Source of the DNA: Shewanella denitrificans OS217
Lineage (GTDB): Bacteria > Pseudomonadota > Gammaproteobacteria > Enterobacterales > Shewanellaceae
Reading direction: 5' to 3'
Assembly (NCBI RefSeq): GCF_000013765.1
Contig: NC_007954.1
Span: forward strand, 3,906,001 to 3,970,000
Length of the DNA stretch: 64,000 nt
Part shown: piece by piece, positions 37,137-45,047 of the stretch
How positions within the stretch are numbered: the stretch's first letter is position 1
Layout of the letters: each line of letters opens with the position of its first letter
Notes under the pieces: generated by a model
Database searches by the model: none
Told to the model about the DNA's origin: nothing
The model's input: the letters and a program-made list of their open reading frames with translations, nothing else
Program-made: the position numbers and the translations under genes

Positions 37137-37975
37137 GGTGGACGCTCCTTAAGTAACTGTATGGTTCAACATCAGTTTGGCGCATTGACGCCGTATTAGG
37201 GAGCGTCCATCTCATCATCCAATTTATTTTCCAATGATGGCCGGTTGTATAGTTCAAGGGCTAACATCATGTTATCACGTGATTTCTTAAGTAAAGCTTT
37301 AGCAAGGCTAGACTTACATTTATGCCCTAGCTCTTGATAATGCTTACTTTGCGATAACCTTTTTTTAAACTCAACAAACTTGATCTCAAGCGTATTTACA
37401 GCTTCAAATTCATCATCGGCTAATTTAACTACAAACTGCGTTATTTGCCCTTTACCGAAGTAGGTGTTAAAGGTATCAGGCTTCCAATTAGTAGCTTTAA
37501 TTACTTCAGATTTATTAAATTTCTTTGCTGACTTTTGCTTCTCTCTTAGAAATTCGAAGAATTTTTCCTGCGCGGTATTTTTACCCATATTTACATCCTT
37601 GTTTGCATCAACAGATAAAGCCTCCCTGCTTTTGAGGTGAAACCTTTACTAATAAATATTATGCGACTAACCGATCAACTGAACTCAATGATTGTGGAGT
37701 CTCTAAAGCCCCAAATAATCTCAACTCAAGATAAGAAATTATACTCTCCTACTTTTTCTCAGAACTTTCGACCAAAAAAGCACTAATCATGGAGATGGCT
37801 TATGGCTAATCTAGTGAATGTATTTTGTTATGTCGATGTAATTATACTGATTTAGAACTAAATGATGTTTCCAATGCTCACAGGAAGATGTTGGACTAAA
37901 TGGCTCGAGTTGATTGATTAAATTAGGCTGCAGATATGCTACGCCCAAAAAGACATCGTCCTATTGAACAATCGT

Positions 37976-38022
37976 AGGTGTCACTCTGGATGTTAGTGCA
38001 ATGGCCGAGTTCACTGATTAAG
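37976..38022 (+). repeat. diverged direct repeat, copy 1
   Basis: Begins AGGTGTCACTCTGGATGTTA and continues with a GTGCAATG..CCGAG..CACTGATT core. About 85% identical by eye to copy 2 at 38259-38303, same orientation. Confidence 0.6.
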
Positions 38023-38258
38023 CTTTTAAACTAACAGGTACTCAACACTAAAAAGGTGAACTAGGACGCTTTACGAGATGACCGTCCGCCCCATGGACGG
38101 GGCGTTCGAGCATCCAAGGATGGACTTGCTGCGTGTCGTCAAGTGAGGTGGCATAGCGAGCCTGTACAGCAGAAAACTACAGAGTATTGCTTGATGTTAT
38201 CTAGCCGAACATTAATGTGCCAAATGTTAATGGTAGAGCATCTTTTTACTGAACAAGC

Positions 38259-38303
38259 GGCGTCACTCGGGACGTTAGTGCAATGACCGAGCTCGCTGAT
38301 TGA
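38259..38303 (+). repeat. diverged direct repeat, copy 2
   Basis: Begins CGGCGTCACTCGGGACGTTA and continues with a GTGCAATGACCGAG..CGCTGATT core. Partner of 37976-38022, about 283 bp apart. Confidence 0.6.
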
Positions 38304-38329
38304 ACTTATTCCAATACGCTTTGGAGCAT

Positions 38330-38357
38330 AAAAAAGCCTCGCATTGCGAGGCTTTTA
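38330..38357 (-). terminator. rho-independent terminator of ssb
   Basis: AAAAGCCTCGC/GCGAGGCTTTT with an ATT loop, about 55 bp after the ssb stop on the minus strand; an A-run on the plus strand gives the U-tract. Confidence 0.88.
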
Positions 38358-38410
38358 AACTATTTAATCTCTCGTCCCAAAATGAGTCTCAAGATCAACG
38401 GTAGAATAGT

Positions 38411-39106
38411 TTAGAACGGGATATCGTCATCCCAACCGTCGTCCAAATCTGGAGTGAAGTTTTGCTGCGGCTGTGCTTGCGGCGCTGGGCGCTGAGCAGG
38501 AGCGGCTTGCTGATAACCACCGCCTTGCTGTGGTGCCTGCTGAGGCTTAGGCGCATAGCTAGGCTGCTGCGGTGCTTGCTGTGGCTGTTTATAAGCACCC
38601 GCAGCCTGCTGCGGCGCATTGTATTGTTGATTTGGTGTTGCAACTGGGCGCTGAGCCTGTGGTGCAGGAGCTGGAGCGGCATACTGGTTCTGTGCTGGGG
38701 CGCTATAGCCACCCTCTTGTGAACCTTGTGAGCCCGCTTGGCTTGGTCCCTGATTTTGGTTACGGCTACCTAGCATCTGCATGCTACCGCTTTGATCGAC
38801 AACGATTTCGGTGGTGTACTTGTCTTGACCGCTTTGATCTTTCCACTTACGTGTCTGCAATTTGCCTTCTAAATACACTTGCGAACCTTTACGTAGGTAT
38901 TCACCAGTGATTTCAGCCAACTTACCGAACATGACCACACGGTGCCATTCGGTACGCTCTTGTTGCTGGCCTTGTTGATCTTTCCATGACTCGCTGGTCG
39001 CCACTGTAATATTGGCAACAGCATTGCCATTAGGCATGTAGCGTACTTCTGGATCTTGGCCTAAATTGCCTACAATAATGACTTTATTAACACCGCGACT
39101 GGCCAT
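38411..39106 (-). CDS. ssb: single-stranded DNA-binding protein
   Basis: A 231-residue SSB. The OB fold covers about residues 1-110 (GVNKVIIVGNLGQDPEVRYM, EWHRVVMFGKLAEITGEYLR). A long Gln/Pro/Ala-rich linker (about 115-218) leads to the acidic tip DLDDGWDDDIPF, which binds partner proteins. The linker is longer than in E. coli (178 residues in total). A GGAGA-type RBS precedes the ATG. No clear LexA box was found upstream. Confidence 0.96.
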   Translation of the reverse strand: MASRGVNKVIIVGNLGQDPEVRYMPNGNAVANITVATSESWKDQQGQQQERTEWHRVVMFGKLAEITGEYLRKGSQVYLEGKLQTRKWKDQSGQDKYTTEIVVDQSGSMQMLGSRNQNQGPSQAGSQGSQEGGYSAPAQNQYAAPAPAPQAQRPVATPNQQYNAPQQAAGAYKQPQQAPQQPSYAPKPQQAPQQGGGYQQAAPAQRPAPQAQPQQNFTPDLDDGWDDDIPF

Positions 39107-39194
39107 CGAAATCTCCTGAATTTCTTGTTACCACTAAATAGTGATTAAACTAATTTTAGCGAAAAATAGACGAATAATAATGATCGTTTTAGAT

Positions 39195-40562
39195 CTAATG
39201 TGCAGAGCCTAACACAGCTCGGGCTTTGCTTAAATCGAAATGAGAGTCGACTTTTAAATAAGCCACCTTCTCTTCTAGCACCACCATGGCCTCGACTACG
39301 CCCTCAAGCTGAGATAATTGCGCTGCCATACTTAAGGCATGGGGTTTATCGGTAATATGGGCTTCTAGAGTAACACTCTTTAATAGCACAGGTTTTTCCA
39401 TGCCAAAACTTAAAAACAGCCAAATAACCATCAAGGCACTGGCGACAAAAAACACCCCTTCGGCGCCTAAATATTGATAAGCGCCGCCACCTAACATGCC
39501 GCCACAAAATGCGCCTAAAAATTGACTGGTTGAATAGACCCCCATGGCAGATCCCTTCTCGCCTACTGGACTGAATTTGGCGATTAAACTTGGCAGTGAG
39601 GCCTCTAAATAGTTAAAGCCGGTAAAAAATAGCACTACGGCGGCACTCAATAACCACAAGTTTTGCGCATATAAGCCCATCAACAACAAAGAAAGCATCA
39701 TGATAACCAAAGACAGCTGGAACATGGTCTTAGTATTGTTGCGCTTAACCCCTATGATGATCATAGGCACCATAAGCACAAAAGCCGCCACAAAAGCCGG
39801 GAAGTACAGCAGCCAATGTTGCTCTTTCACTAAGCCCGCATCCACCAAATTAAAGGGCAGCGCCACAAATACTGCCGTCAGCACTAAGTGCAAAATAAAG
39901 ATACCGGCATCGAGCCTAAATAATTGTGGGTCCAGTAGCATACGCCTAAGTTTGGCTGGTGCCGCTAAGGTATCCCCTTTGGGAGCCTGTGAAATTGGAT
40001 TGGGCACTAAGAAGTGCACTATCGCCATGCCCAATACCGCCAGCACTGCGGTCAGCCAGAATATCCCACTTAGGCCTAAATATTGCGCCACTAAGGGCCC
40101 GGCCAATAGGGATAATGCGAATGAAAGGCCGATACACATGCCAATAATCGCCATCACTTTAGTGCGCTGTTCATCGCGGGTTAAATCCGCCGCTAAGGCC
40201 AATACCGCGGCCGCTATCGCCCCCATACCTTGCACTGCGCGGCCAAAGACCACCCAATAGATGTGATCCGACATGGCGGCGATGATGCTGCCAACAGCAA
40301 ACAAGACTAAGCCAATTAAGATTATGGGTTTACGGCCATACTTGTCTGACAGTATCCCCATAGGTATTTGCAGCAGGGCTTGGGTTAAGCCATAGGCGCC
40401 GATGGCGATTCCCACCCACAAGGGGGAGAAGCCTTCTAAATGCTGACCATAGAGGGCGAAAATTGGCATGATCATAAACAAGCCCATCATTCGCAGGCCA
40501 AATACACCGGCAAGGGAAAATGCGACTTTTTTTTCTAGACTCGATAGTCCGTGGTTGGTCAT
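39195..40562 (-). CDS. YajR-type MFS transporter
   Basis: A 455-residue, 12-helix major facilitator protein. It aligns by eye with E. coli YajR along its length: FGLRMMGLFMIMPIFALYG, IGAYGLTQALLQIPMGILSD, YGRKPIILIG (motif A), GRAVQGMGAIAAAVLALAAD and MGVYSTSQFLGAFCGG. The C-terminal 70 residues form a YAM-like ferredoxin fold (QLSQLEGVVEAMVVLEEKVA). It is a putative drug or small-molecule exporter. It lies 89 bp upstream of ssb on the same strand and is divergent from uvrA. Confidence 0.87.
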   Translation of the reverse strand: MTNHGLSSLEKKVAFSLAGVFGLRMMGLFMIMPIFALYGQHLEGFSPLWVGIAIGAYGLTQALLQIPMGILSDKYGRKPIILIGLVLFAVGSIIAAMSDHIYWVVFGRAVQGMGAIAAAVLALAADLTRDEQRTKVMAIIGMCIGLSFALSLLAGPLVAQYLGLSGIFWLTAVLAVLGMAIVHFLVPNPISQAPKGDTLAAPAKLRRMLLDPQLFRLDAGIFILHLVLTAVFVALPFNLVDAGLVKEQHWLLYFPAFVAAFVLMVPMIIIGVKRNNTKTMFQLSLVIMMLSLLLMGLYAQNLWLLSAAVVLFFTGFNYLEASLPSLIAKFSPVGEKGSAMGVYSTSQFLGAFCGGMLGGGAYQYLGAEGVFFVASALMVIWLFLSFGMEKPVLLKSVTLEAHITDKPHALSMAAQLSQLEGVVEAMVVLEEKVAYLKVDSHFDLSKARAVLGSAH

Positions 40563-40819
40563 GCAGTTAACCTCTAATTCACGCCTGAAAACTTGATAAA
40601 ATCTGAATCGCTCATAATCGAGTGGCGCATATTACCACAGGGCGAAGATGTTGCTCAAAAGGAAATATCTATCTTGCGACCCGCTTCATTCTCCACTGAA
40701 AAAAATGCCAAAAAACGGCAAAATTTCAGCATAAGTTGTGCGATACTCACAGCCTTGCTTGTGGTACCTATGAGTACCTGTGTTTTTGCCTTCCTTTAAA
40801 GCAGCCAAGAGAGTCATTG

Positions 40820-43756
40820 ATGGATAAGATTGAAATACGCGGTGCTAGAACCCACAATCTCAAAAATATTAACCTGACGATACCAAGAGATAAACTCATT
40901 GTTATCACAGGCTTATCTGGTTCTGGTAAATCTTCACTCGCCTTCGATACCTTGTATGCAGAAGGTCAGCGCCGCTATGTGGAGTCCTTATCAGCTTATG
41001 CTCGCCAGTTCTTAAGCATGATGGAAAAGCCCGATGTGGATCACATCGAAGGCCTAAGCCCAGCGATTTCTATCGAACAGAAATCCACCTCCCACAATCC
41101 GCGTTCCACTGTGGGTACTATCACAGAAATTTACGACTATTTACGTTTATTGTTCGCCCGAGTGGGCGAGCCACGCTGCCCAACTCACGGCCAAGCGCTT
41201 GCGGCACAAACAGTGAGCCAGATGGTAGACAAGGTGCTGAGCTTGCCCGAAGGCAGCAAACAGATGTTATTGGCCCCCGTGGTCAAGGCCCGCAAGGGTG
41301 AGCACGTTAAGTTATTAGAAAGCCTATCGGCTCAAGGTTATATTCGCGCCCGCATCGATGGCGAAGTGTGTGACTTAACTGACCCTCCAACTCTTGAGCT
41401 TCACATTAAGCACACCATAGAAGTGGTGGTCGACCGCTTTAAAGTGCGTGAAGACATGAAGCAGCGCCTTGCCGAATCATTCGAAACCGCCTTAGAGCTT
41501 TCTGGCGGCATCGCCATCATCGCCTCCATGGAAGCGGACAGCAAAGACGAAGAACTGATATTTTCGGCCAATTTCGCCTGCACTCAATGCGGTTATTCCA
41601 TGGCCGAGCTTGAGCCCAGAATTTTCTCTTTTAATAACCCCGCCGGCGCTTGCCCTACCTGTGACGGCCTTGGTGTACAGCAGTTCTTCGACCCTGAGCG
41701 CATCATTACCGATGATAAGTTGTCTTTAGCGGGCGGCGCCATTCGTGGCTGGGATAAACGCAACTTCTATTATTTCCAAATGCTCACCTCCTTAGGGGAA
41801 CATTATAAATTTGATGTGGATACCCCTTACGCCAAACTCAGTGACAAGATCAAAAAAATCGTCCTCTTTGGCTCAGGTAAGCAGAGCATCGCCTTTAAAT
41901 ACACCAACGATCGCGGCGATGTCGTCAGTCGCAATCACCCCTTCGAAGGCATACTCAATAACATGGACAGGCGCTATCGCGAGACCGAAAGCAATTCGGT
42001 GCGTGATGAATTGGCTAAGTTTATGAATAAGCAGCCCTGTAGTAGCTGCCACGGCTCGCGCCTGCGTGAAGAAGCCCGTCATGTGTTTATCGGCGACATT
42101 AACTTGCCTATGCTGACCACTTGGTCAATTGGCGAGGCCACTGACTATTTCAATAACGTCACCTTCGAAGGACAGCGAGCGCAAATTGCCGATAAAATCC
42201 TTAAAGAAGTCTGCGACCGCTTAGGTTTTCTGGTCAATGTGGGGCTTAATTATTTAAGCTTATCGCGCTCATCTGAATCACTTTCTGGCGGTGAAGCTCA
42301 GCGCATTAGGCTTGCAAGCCAAATTGGTGCTGGGCTTGTAGGGGTGATGTACGTGCTGGATGAGCCCTCTATTGGCTTGCATCAACGAGATAACGAGCGC
42401 TTACTGCAAACCCTTATTCATCTGCGGGATTTAGGCAATACCGTCATAGTAGTCGAACATGATGAAGATGCCATTCGCATGGCAGACCACATTATTGATA
42501 TCGGCCCTGGCGCTGGTGTACACGGCGGCGAAGTTATCTGCGCCGGTAATCTTGAGGACATTATCAATTGCGAAGCTTCCATCACTGGGCAATATATTTC
42601 TGGCAAGAAGCAAATTCATGTGGGTGACAAGCGCACCCCCATTGATGAAACCAAGCAGATAAAACTCTTTGGTGCCCGCGGCAATAATCTCAAAAACGTC
42701 GACTTAAGCATCCCCCTTGGCTTGTTTACCTGCGTGACCGGCGTCTCAGGCTCCGGCAAATCGACGCTTATCAACGATACCTTCTTTAAAATTGCCCATA
42801 GGATGCTCAATGGCGCTACCGTTGATGAACCCTCCCCTTATGATCGCATCGAAGGCATGGAGCAGTGCGATAAAGTGGTCGATATCGACCAGAGCCCCAT
42901 TGGCCGCACGCCGCGCTCAAACCCTGCCACCTACACAGGTATTTTCACCCCAATACGGGAACTGTTTGCTGGCACCCAAGAATCACGTACCCGTGGCTAC
43001 TTGGTTGGCCGCTTCTCCTTTAACGTCAAAGGCGGTCGCTGTGAAGCCTGCCAAGGCGATGGCTTAATTAAAGTAGAAATGCACTTCCTGCCTGACGTGT
43101 ACGTGCCTTGTGATAACTGTAAAGGCAAGCGCTACAACCGCGAAACCTTAGACGTGAAATACAAGGGTAAGAACATTCATGAAGTGCTGCAGATGACAGT
43201 GGAAGAGGCGCGTGTATTCTTCGATGCTATCCCCTCTATTGCCCGGAAATTGCAAACTCTGATGGATGTCGGCCTGTCTTATATTCGCCTAGGCCAAAGC
43301 GCCACTACCTTGTCTGGCGGTGAGGCTCAGCGAGTCAAACTCGCAAAAGAATTATCTAAGCGCGATACCGGCAAAACCTTATACATTTTGGATGAACCGA
43401 CAACTGGGCTACACTTTGCCGACATTCAGCTATTATTGGATGTATTACATAGACTTAAATCACACGGCAACACCTTGGTTGTGATAGAGCACAACCTAGA
43501 TGTGATTAAAACCGCCGATTGGATAGTGGATTTAGGCCCAGAAGGCGGCGCCGGAGGCGGCAGCATTTTGGTCACTGGCACTCCAGAAGAGGTGGCTAAA
43601 TGTAAGCACTCCCACACGGCGCGTTTCTTGAAGCCATTATTAGAAAATCAAAAGTTAGCAAATCAAAAGTTGGTAAATCAAAAGTTGGCTAGTCAAACTA
43701 TAGCCAGTCAAAAAAAGCAGCCAAAAGCCAAAGCAAAAAAAGAAACTAAGTCGTAA
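40820..43756 (+). CDS. uvrA: excinuclease ABC subunit UvrA
   Basis: About 978 residues. The start MDKIEIRGARTHNLKNI at 40820 has AAGAGAG 6 nt upstream; the longer ORF is spurious. It has two ABC ATPase halves, each with a Walker A (GLSGSGKSS, GVSGSGKST) and LSGGEAQR signature, and zinc-finger Cys pairs (CTQCGY/CPTCDG and CEACQGDG/CDNCKGKR). It finds bulky DNA lesions with UvrB. The C-terminus is odd: a repeated NQKLx unit (NQKLANQKLVNQKLASQ) followed by a Lys-rich tail, about 40 residues beyond the usual end. Confidence 0.97.
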   Translation: MDKIEIRGARTHNLKNINLTIPRDKLIVITGLSGSGKSSLAFDTLYAEGQRRYVESLSAYARQFLSMMEKPDVDHIEGLSPAISIEQKSTSHNPRSTVGTITEIYDYLRLLFARVGEPRCPTHGQALAAQTVSQMVDKVLSLPEGSKQMLLAPVVKARKGEHVKLLESLSAQGYIRARIDGEVCDLTDPPTLELHIKHTIEVVVDRFKVREDMKQRLAESFETALELSGGIAIIASMEADSKDEELIFSANFACTQCGYSMAELEPRIFSFNNPAGACPTCDGLGVQQFFDPERIITDDKLSLAGGAIRGWDKRNFYYFQMLTSLGEHYKFDVDTPYAKLSDKIKKIVLFGSGKQSIAFKYTNDRGDVVSRNHPFEGILNNMDRRYRETESNSVRDELAKFMNKQPCSSCHGSRLREEARHVFIGDINLPMLTTWSIGEATDYFNNVTFEGQRAQIADKILKEVCDRLGFLVNVGLNYLSLSRSSESLSGGEAQRIRLASQIGAGLVGVMYVLDEPSIGLHQRDNERLLQTLIHLRDLGNTVIVVEHDEDAIRMADHIIDIGPGAGVHGGEVICAGNLEDIINCEASITGQYISGKKQIHVGDKRTPIDETKQIKLFGARGNNLKNVDLSIPLGLFTCVTGVSGSGKSTLINDTFFKIAHRMLNGATVDEPSPYDRIEGMEQCDKVVDIDQSPIGRTPRSNPATYTGIFTPIRELFAGTQESRTRGYLVGRFSFNVKGGRCEACQGDGLIKVEMHFLPDVYVPCDNCKGKRYNRETLDVKYKGKNIHEVLQMTVEEARVFFDAIPSIARKLQTLMDVGLSYIRLGQSATTLSGGEAQRVKLAKELSKRDTGKTLYILDEPTTGLHFADIQLLLDVLHRLKSHGNTLVVIEHNLDVIKTADWIVDLGPEGGAGGGSILVTGTPEEVAKCKHSHTARFLKPLLENQKLANQKLVNQKLASQTIASQKKQPKAKAKKETKS

Positions 43757-43802
43757 AAAATCAAACTTGAGTCACAAACTTAGTAACAAATAGTGAGGCG
43801 CG

Positions 43803-44828
43803 ATGAAAGGATTTTTGAACATTAACTGTGTTTTCCCATCGCGCGGCGCTAAACGCCATGACCGCTGTTTAGCGCCACTCTTTTTAGCCCCTCTACTGCT
43901 GCTATTACTCATGCTAAGTGGCTGCGCCTCCACCCCAAGTTGCAATCAGCCGCTTCACACCCTCTGGGTAGACAAGGCGCAGCTCACCCAAGACTTGCAA
44001 GTATTAACCAGCAGTGAATTTCAAGGGCGGAAAACCCGTACTCGTGGCGCTAAACTCACCCAAGACTTTCTAGCAAACCGCTTTAAGGCGCTTAATTTAA
44101 CCCCTTGGCAAGGCAGTTATCACGCACCTTTCGACTACGGATTTTTATTGTCCAGCCGCTCAGGCGTCAATATGATTGGGGTGATCCCAGCTCAAAAGCC
44201 CGCTTCTCGCTGGCGAATTATTACCGCCCATTACGATCATTTAGGCAAGCAAGGCAGCCATTATTATCCTGGCGCCGATGACAATGCCTCAGGCGTTGCG
44301 GCGCTGCTGAGCATTGCCGCACAGTGGCAGCGTGAACCTATGGAAGAGGTGAATTTGATGTTAGTGGCGACGGATGCAGAAGAGCCCGGCCTTTATGGAG
44401 CCTATGGCTTAGTAGAGCAGTTAAAAACTATGCCTGAAATGCAGATAGAACTGGCGCTGAATTTAGACATGATAGGTCACCCCAGTCGTCCGCACGCCAT
44501 TTACATGGAAGGCGAGCAAAACTTAACCCATTTTGACACCTTAGCCCCGACCCTGACCCAGCACAGCAAGCTTTGCCTTAAGGTCAATCGCTCCAGAGTC
44601 AGAGGCGCTAGCAGCCTTAACATAGATTGGCTTAGGGCCTCTGACCATTATGCCTTCCATAAAGCCAATATCCCCTGGCTTTATTTAGGGGTACCACCAC
44701 ATAAGGATTATCACACTGTGAATGACACCTTAGACACCATAAACCTCGATTTTCTCGGCGCCACCACCGAACTTGCATTCACATTAATCCAACTGCCAGT
44801 TGAAAAAATAAAGCCTTCAAGCCTTTAA
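43803..44828 (+). CDS. M28-family zinc aminopeptidase-like lipoprotein
   Basis: A 341-residue protein. After a basic n-region and a long Leu-rich stretch comes lipobox LSGC, so it is a lipoprotein. The M28 fold has metal ligands in ITAHYDHLG (His), YPGADDNASGVAALL (Asp), TDAEEPGLYG (Glu pair), LNLDMIGHP (Asp) and KDYHTVNDT (His). It should remove amino acids from peptides in the envelope. It follows uvrA after 46 bp on the same strand. Confidence 0.87.
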   Translation: MKGFLNINCVFPSRGAKRHDRCLAPLFLAPLLLLLLMLSGCASTPSCNQPLHTLWVDKAQLTQDLQVLTSSEFQGRKTRTRGAKLTQDFLANRFKALNLTPWQGSYHAPFDYGFLLSSRSGVNMIGVIPAQKPASRWRIITAHYDHLGKQGSHYYPGADDNASGVAALLSIAAQWQREPMEEVNLMLVATDAEEPGLYGAYGLVEQLKTMPEMQIELALNLDMIGHPSRPHAIYMEGEQNLTHFDTLAPTLTQHSKLCLKVNRSRVRGASSLNIDWLRASDHYAFHKANIPWLYLGVPPHKDYHTVNDTLDTINLDFLGATTELAFTLIQLPVEKIKPSSL

Positions 44829-44925
44829 CCATTAAAATAGATGCTATTCAGTGAGCTTGTATAGCTATGCTTGTCAAAAATCAGGCCAGTTTTAATCAAT
44901 ATTTAAAAATATATTCAGATTAGCA

Positions 44926-44954
44926 TAGGCAAGTTTAAGAAACGCTGCTATAAT
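44926..44954 (+). promoter_or_regulatory. promoter of deaD
   Basis: TAGGCA (44926-44931) and a perfect TATAAT (44949-44954) with a 17-bp spacer. The transcript would start near 44961 and carry an 87-nt leader with two possible small hairpins (AATCGAC/GTTGATT and GCGC/GCGC), which may matter for cold-shock control. Confidence 0.55.
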
Positions 44955-45047
44955 TCACCCTTTCTGCGGGAAATCGACACGGGGTTGATTTTCTGTCTGT
45001 GAAACTTCCAGCGCGATATTTTGCGCCATCCACAAGGCTACAACCCA

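Larger units (their letters stand above)
35699..37210 (-). mobile_element. IS110-family (IS1111-type) insertion sequence
   Basis: The ends are perfect 12-bp inverted repeats: ATGGACGCTCCC (35699-35710) and GGGAGCGTCCAT (37199-37210). The element proper is about 1510 bp, with a flanking or shared AT dinucleotide. One transposase gene lies on the minus strand. The non-coding end downstream of it is long (about 390 bp) and the upstream one short (about 60 bp), the layout of the IS1111 group. A third copy of GGACGCTCC lies inside at 37140-37148. Confidence 0.88.
34765..37588 (-). pseudogene. DUF3644 gene, split by an IS110-family element and by an in-frame stop
   Basis: Three collinear pieces. 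Piece 1 starts at 37588 (AAGGA 8 nt upstream) and runs to the element: a helix-turn-helix-like N-terminus (NKSEVIKATNWKPDTFNTYF) and KKSRDNMMLALELYNRP. Piece 2 runs from the element to a TAA at 35176-35178: GFVVLFSMSWEQLIKAILIE and IIADWRDKAVH. Piece 3 stays in the same frame after the TAA to 34765 and ends KASFNRKELKV. Removing 1510 bp (35701-37210) rejoins LENKLDDE to IYGFVVLFS in frame, giving 437 codons with one internal stop. Pieces 1 and 2 match the DUF3644 family. Original function unknown. Confidence 0.82.
37589..38410. other. gene-poor region with diverged repeats and a hairpin
   Basis: About 820 bp without a convincing gene. It holds two related 45-bp sequences (37976-38022 and 38259-38303) and a GC-rich hairpin (38083-38104; CGCCCC/GGGGCG or CCGTCC/GGACGG). 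The part from 38083 to 38165 looks like a dispersed intergenic repeat of the genome, but that needs a genome search. Confidence 0.45.

Noticed and set aside
40563..40819. Possible LexA (SOS) box before uvrA, and before ssb at 39107-39194
   Set aside because: I looked for CTGT-N8-ACAG and close variants in both leaders and found none good enough.
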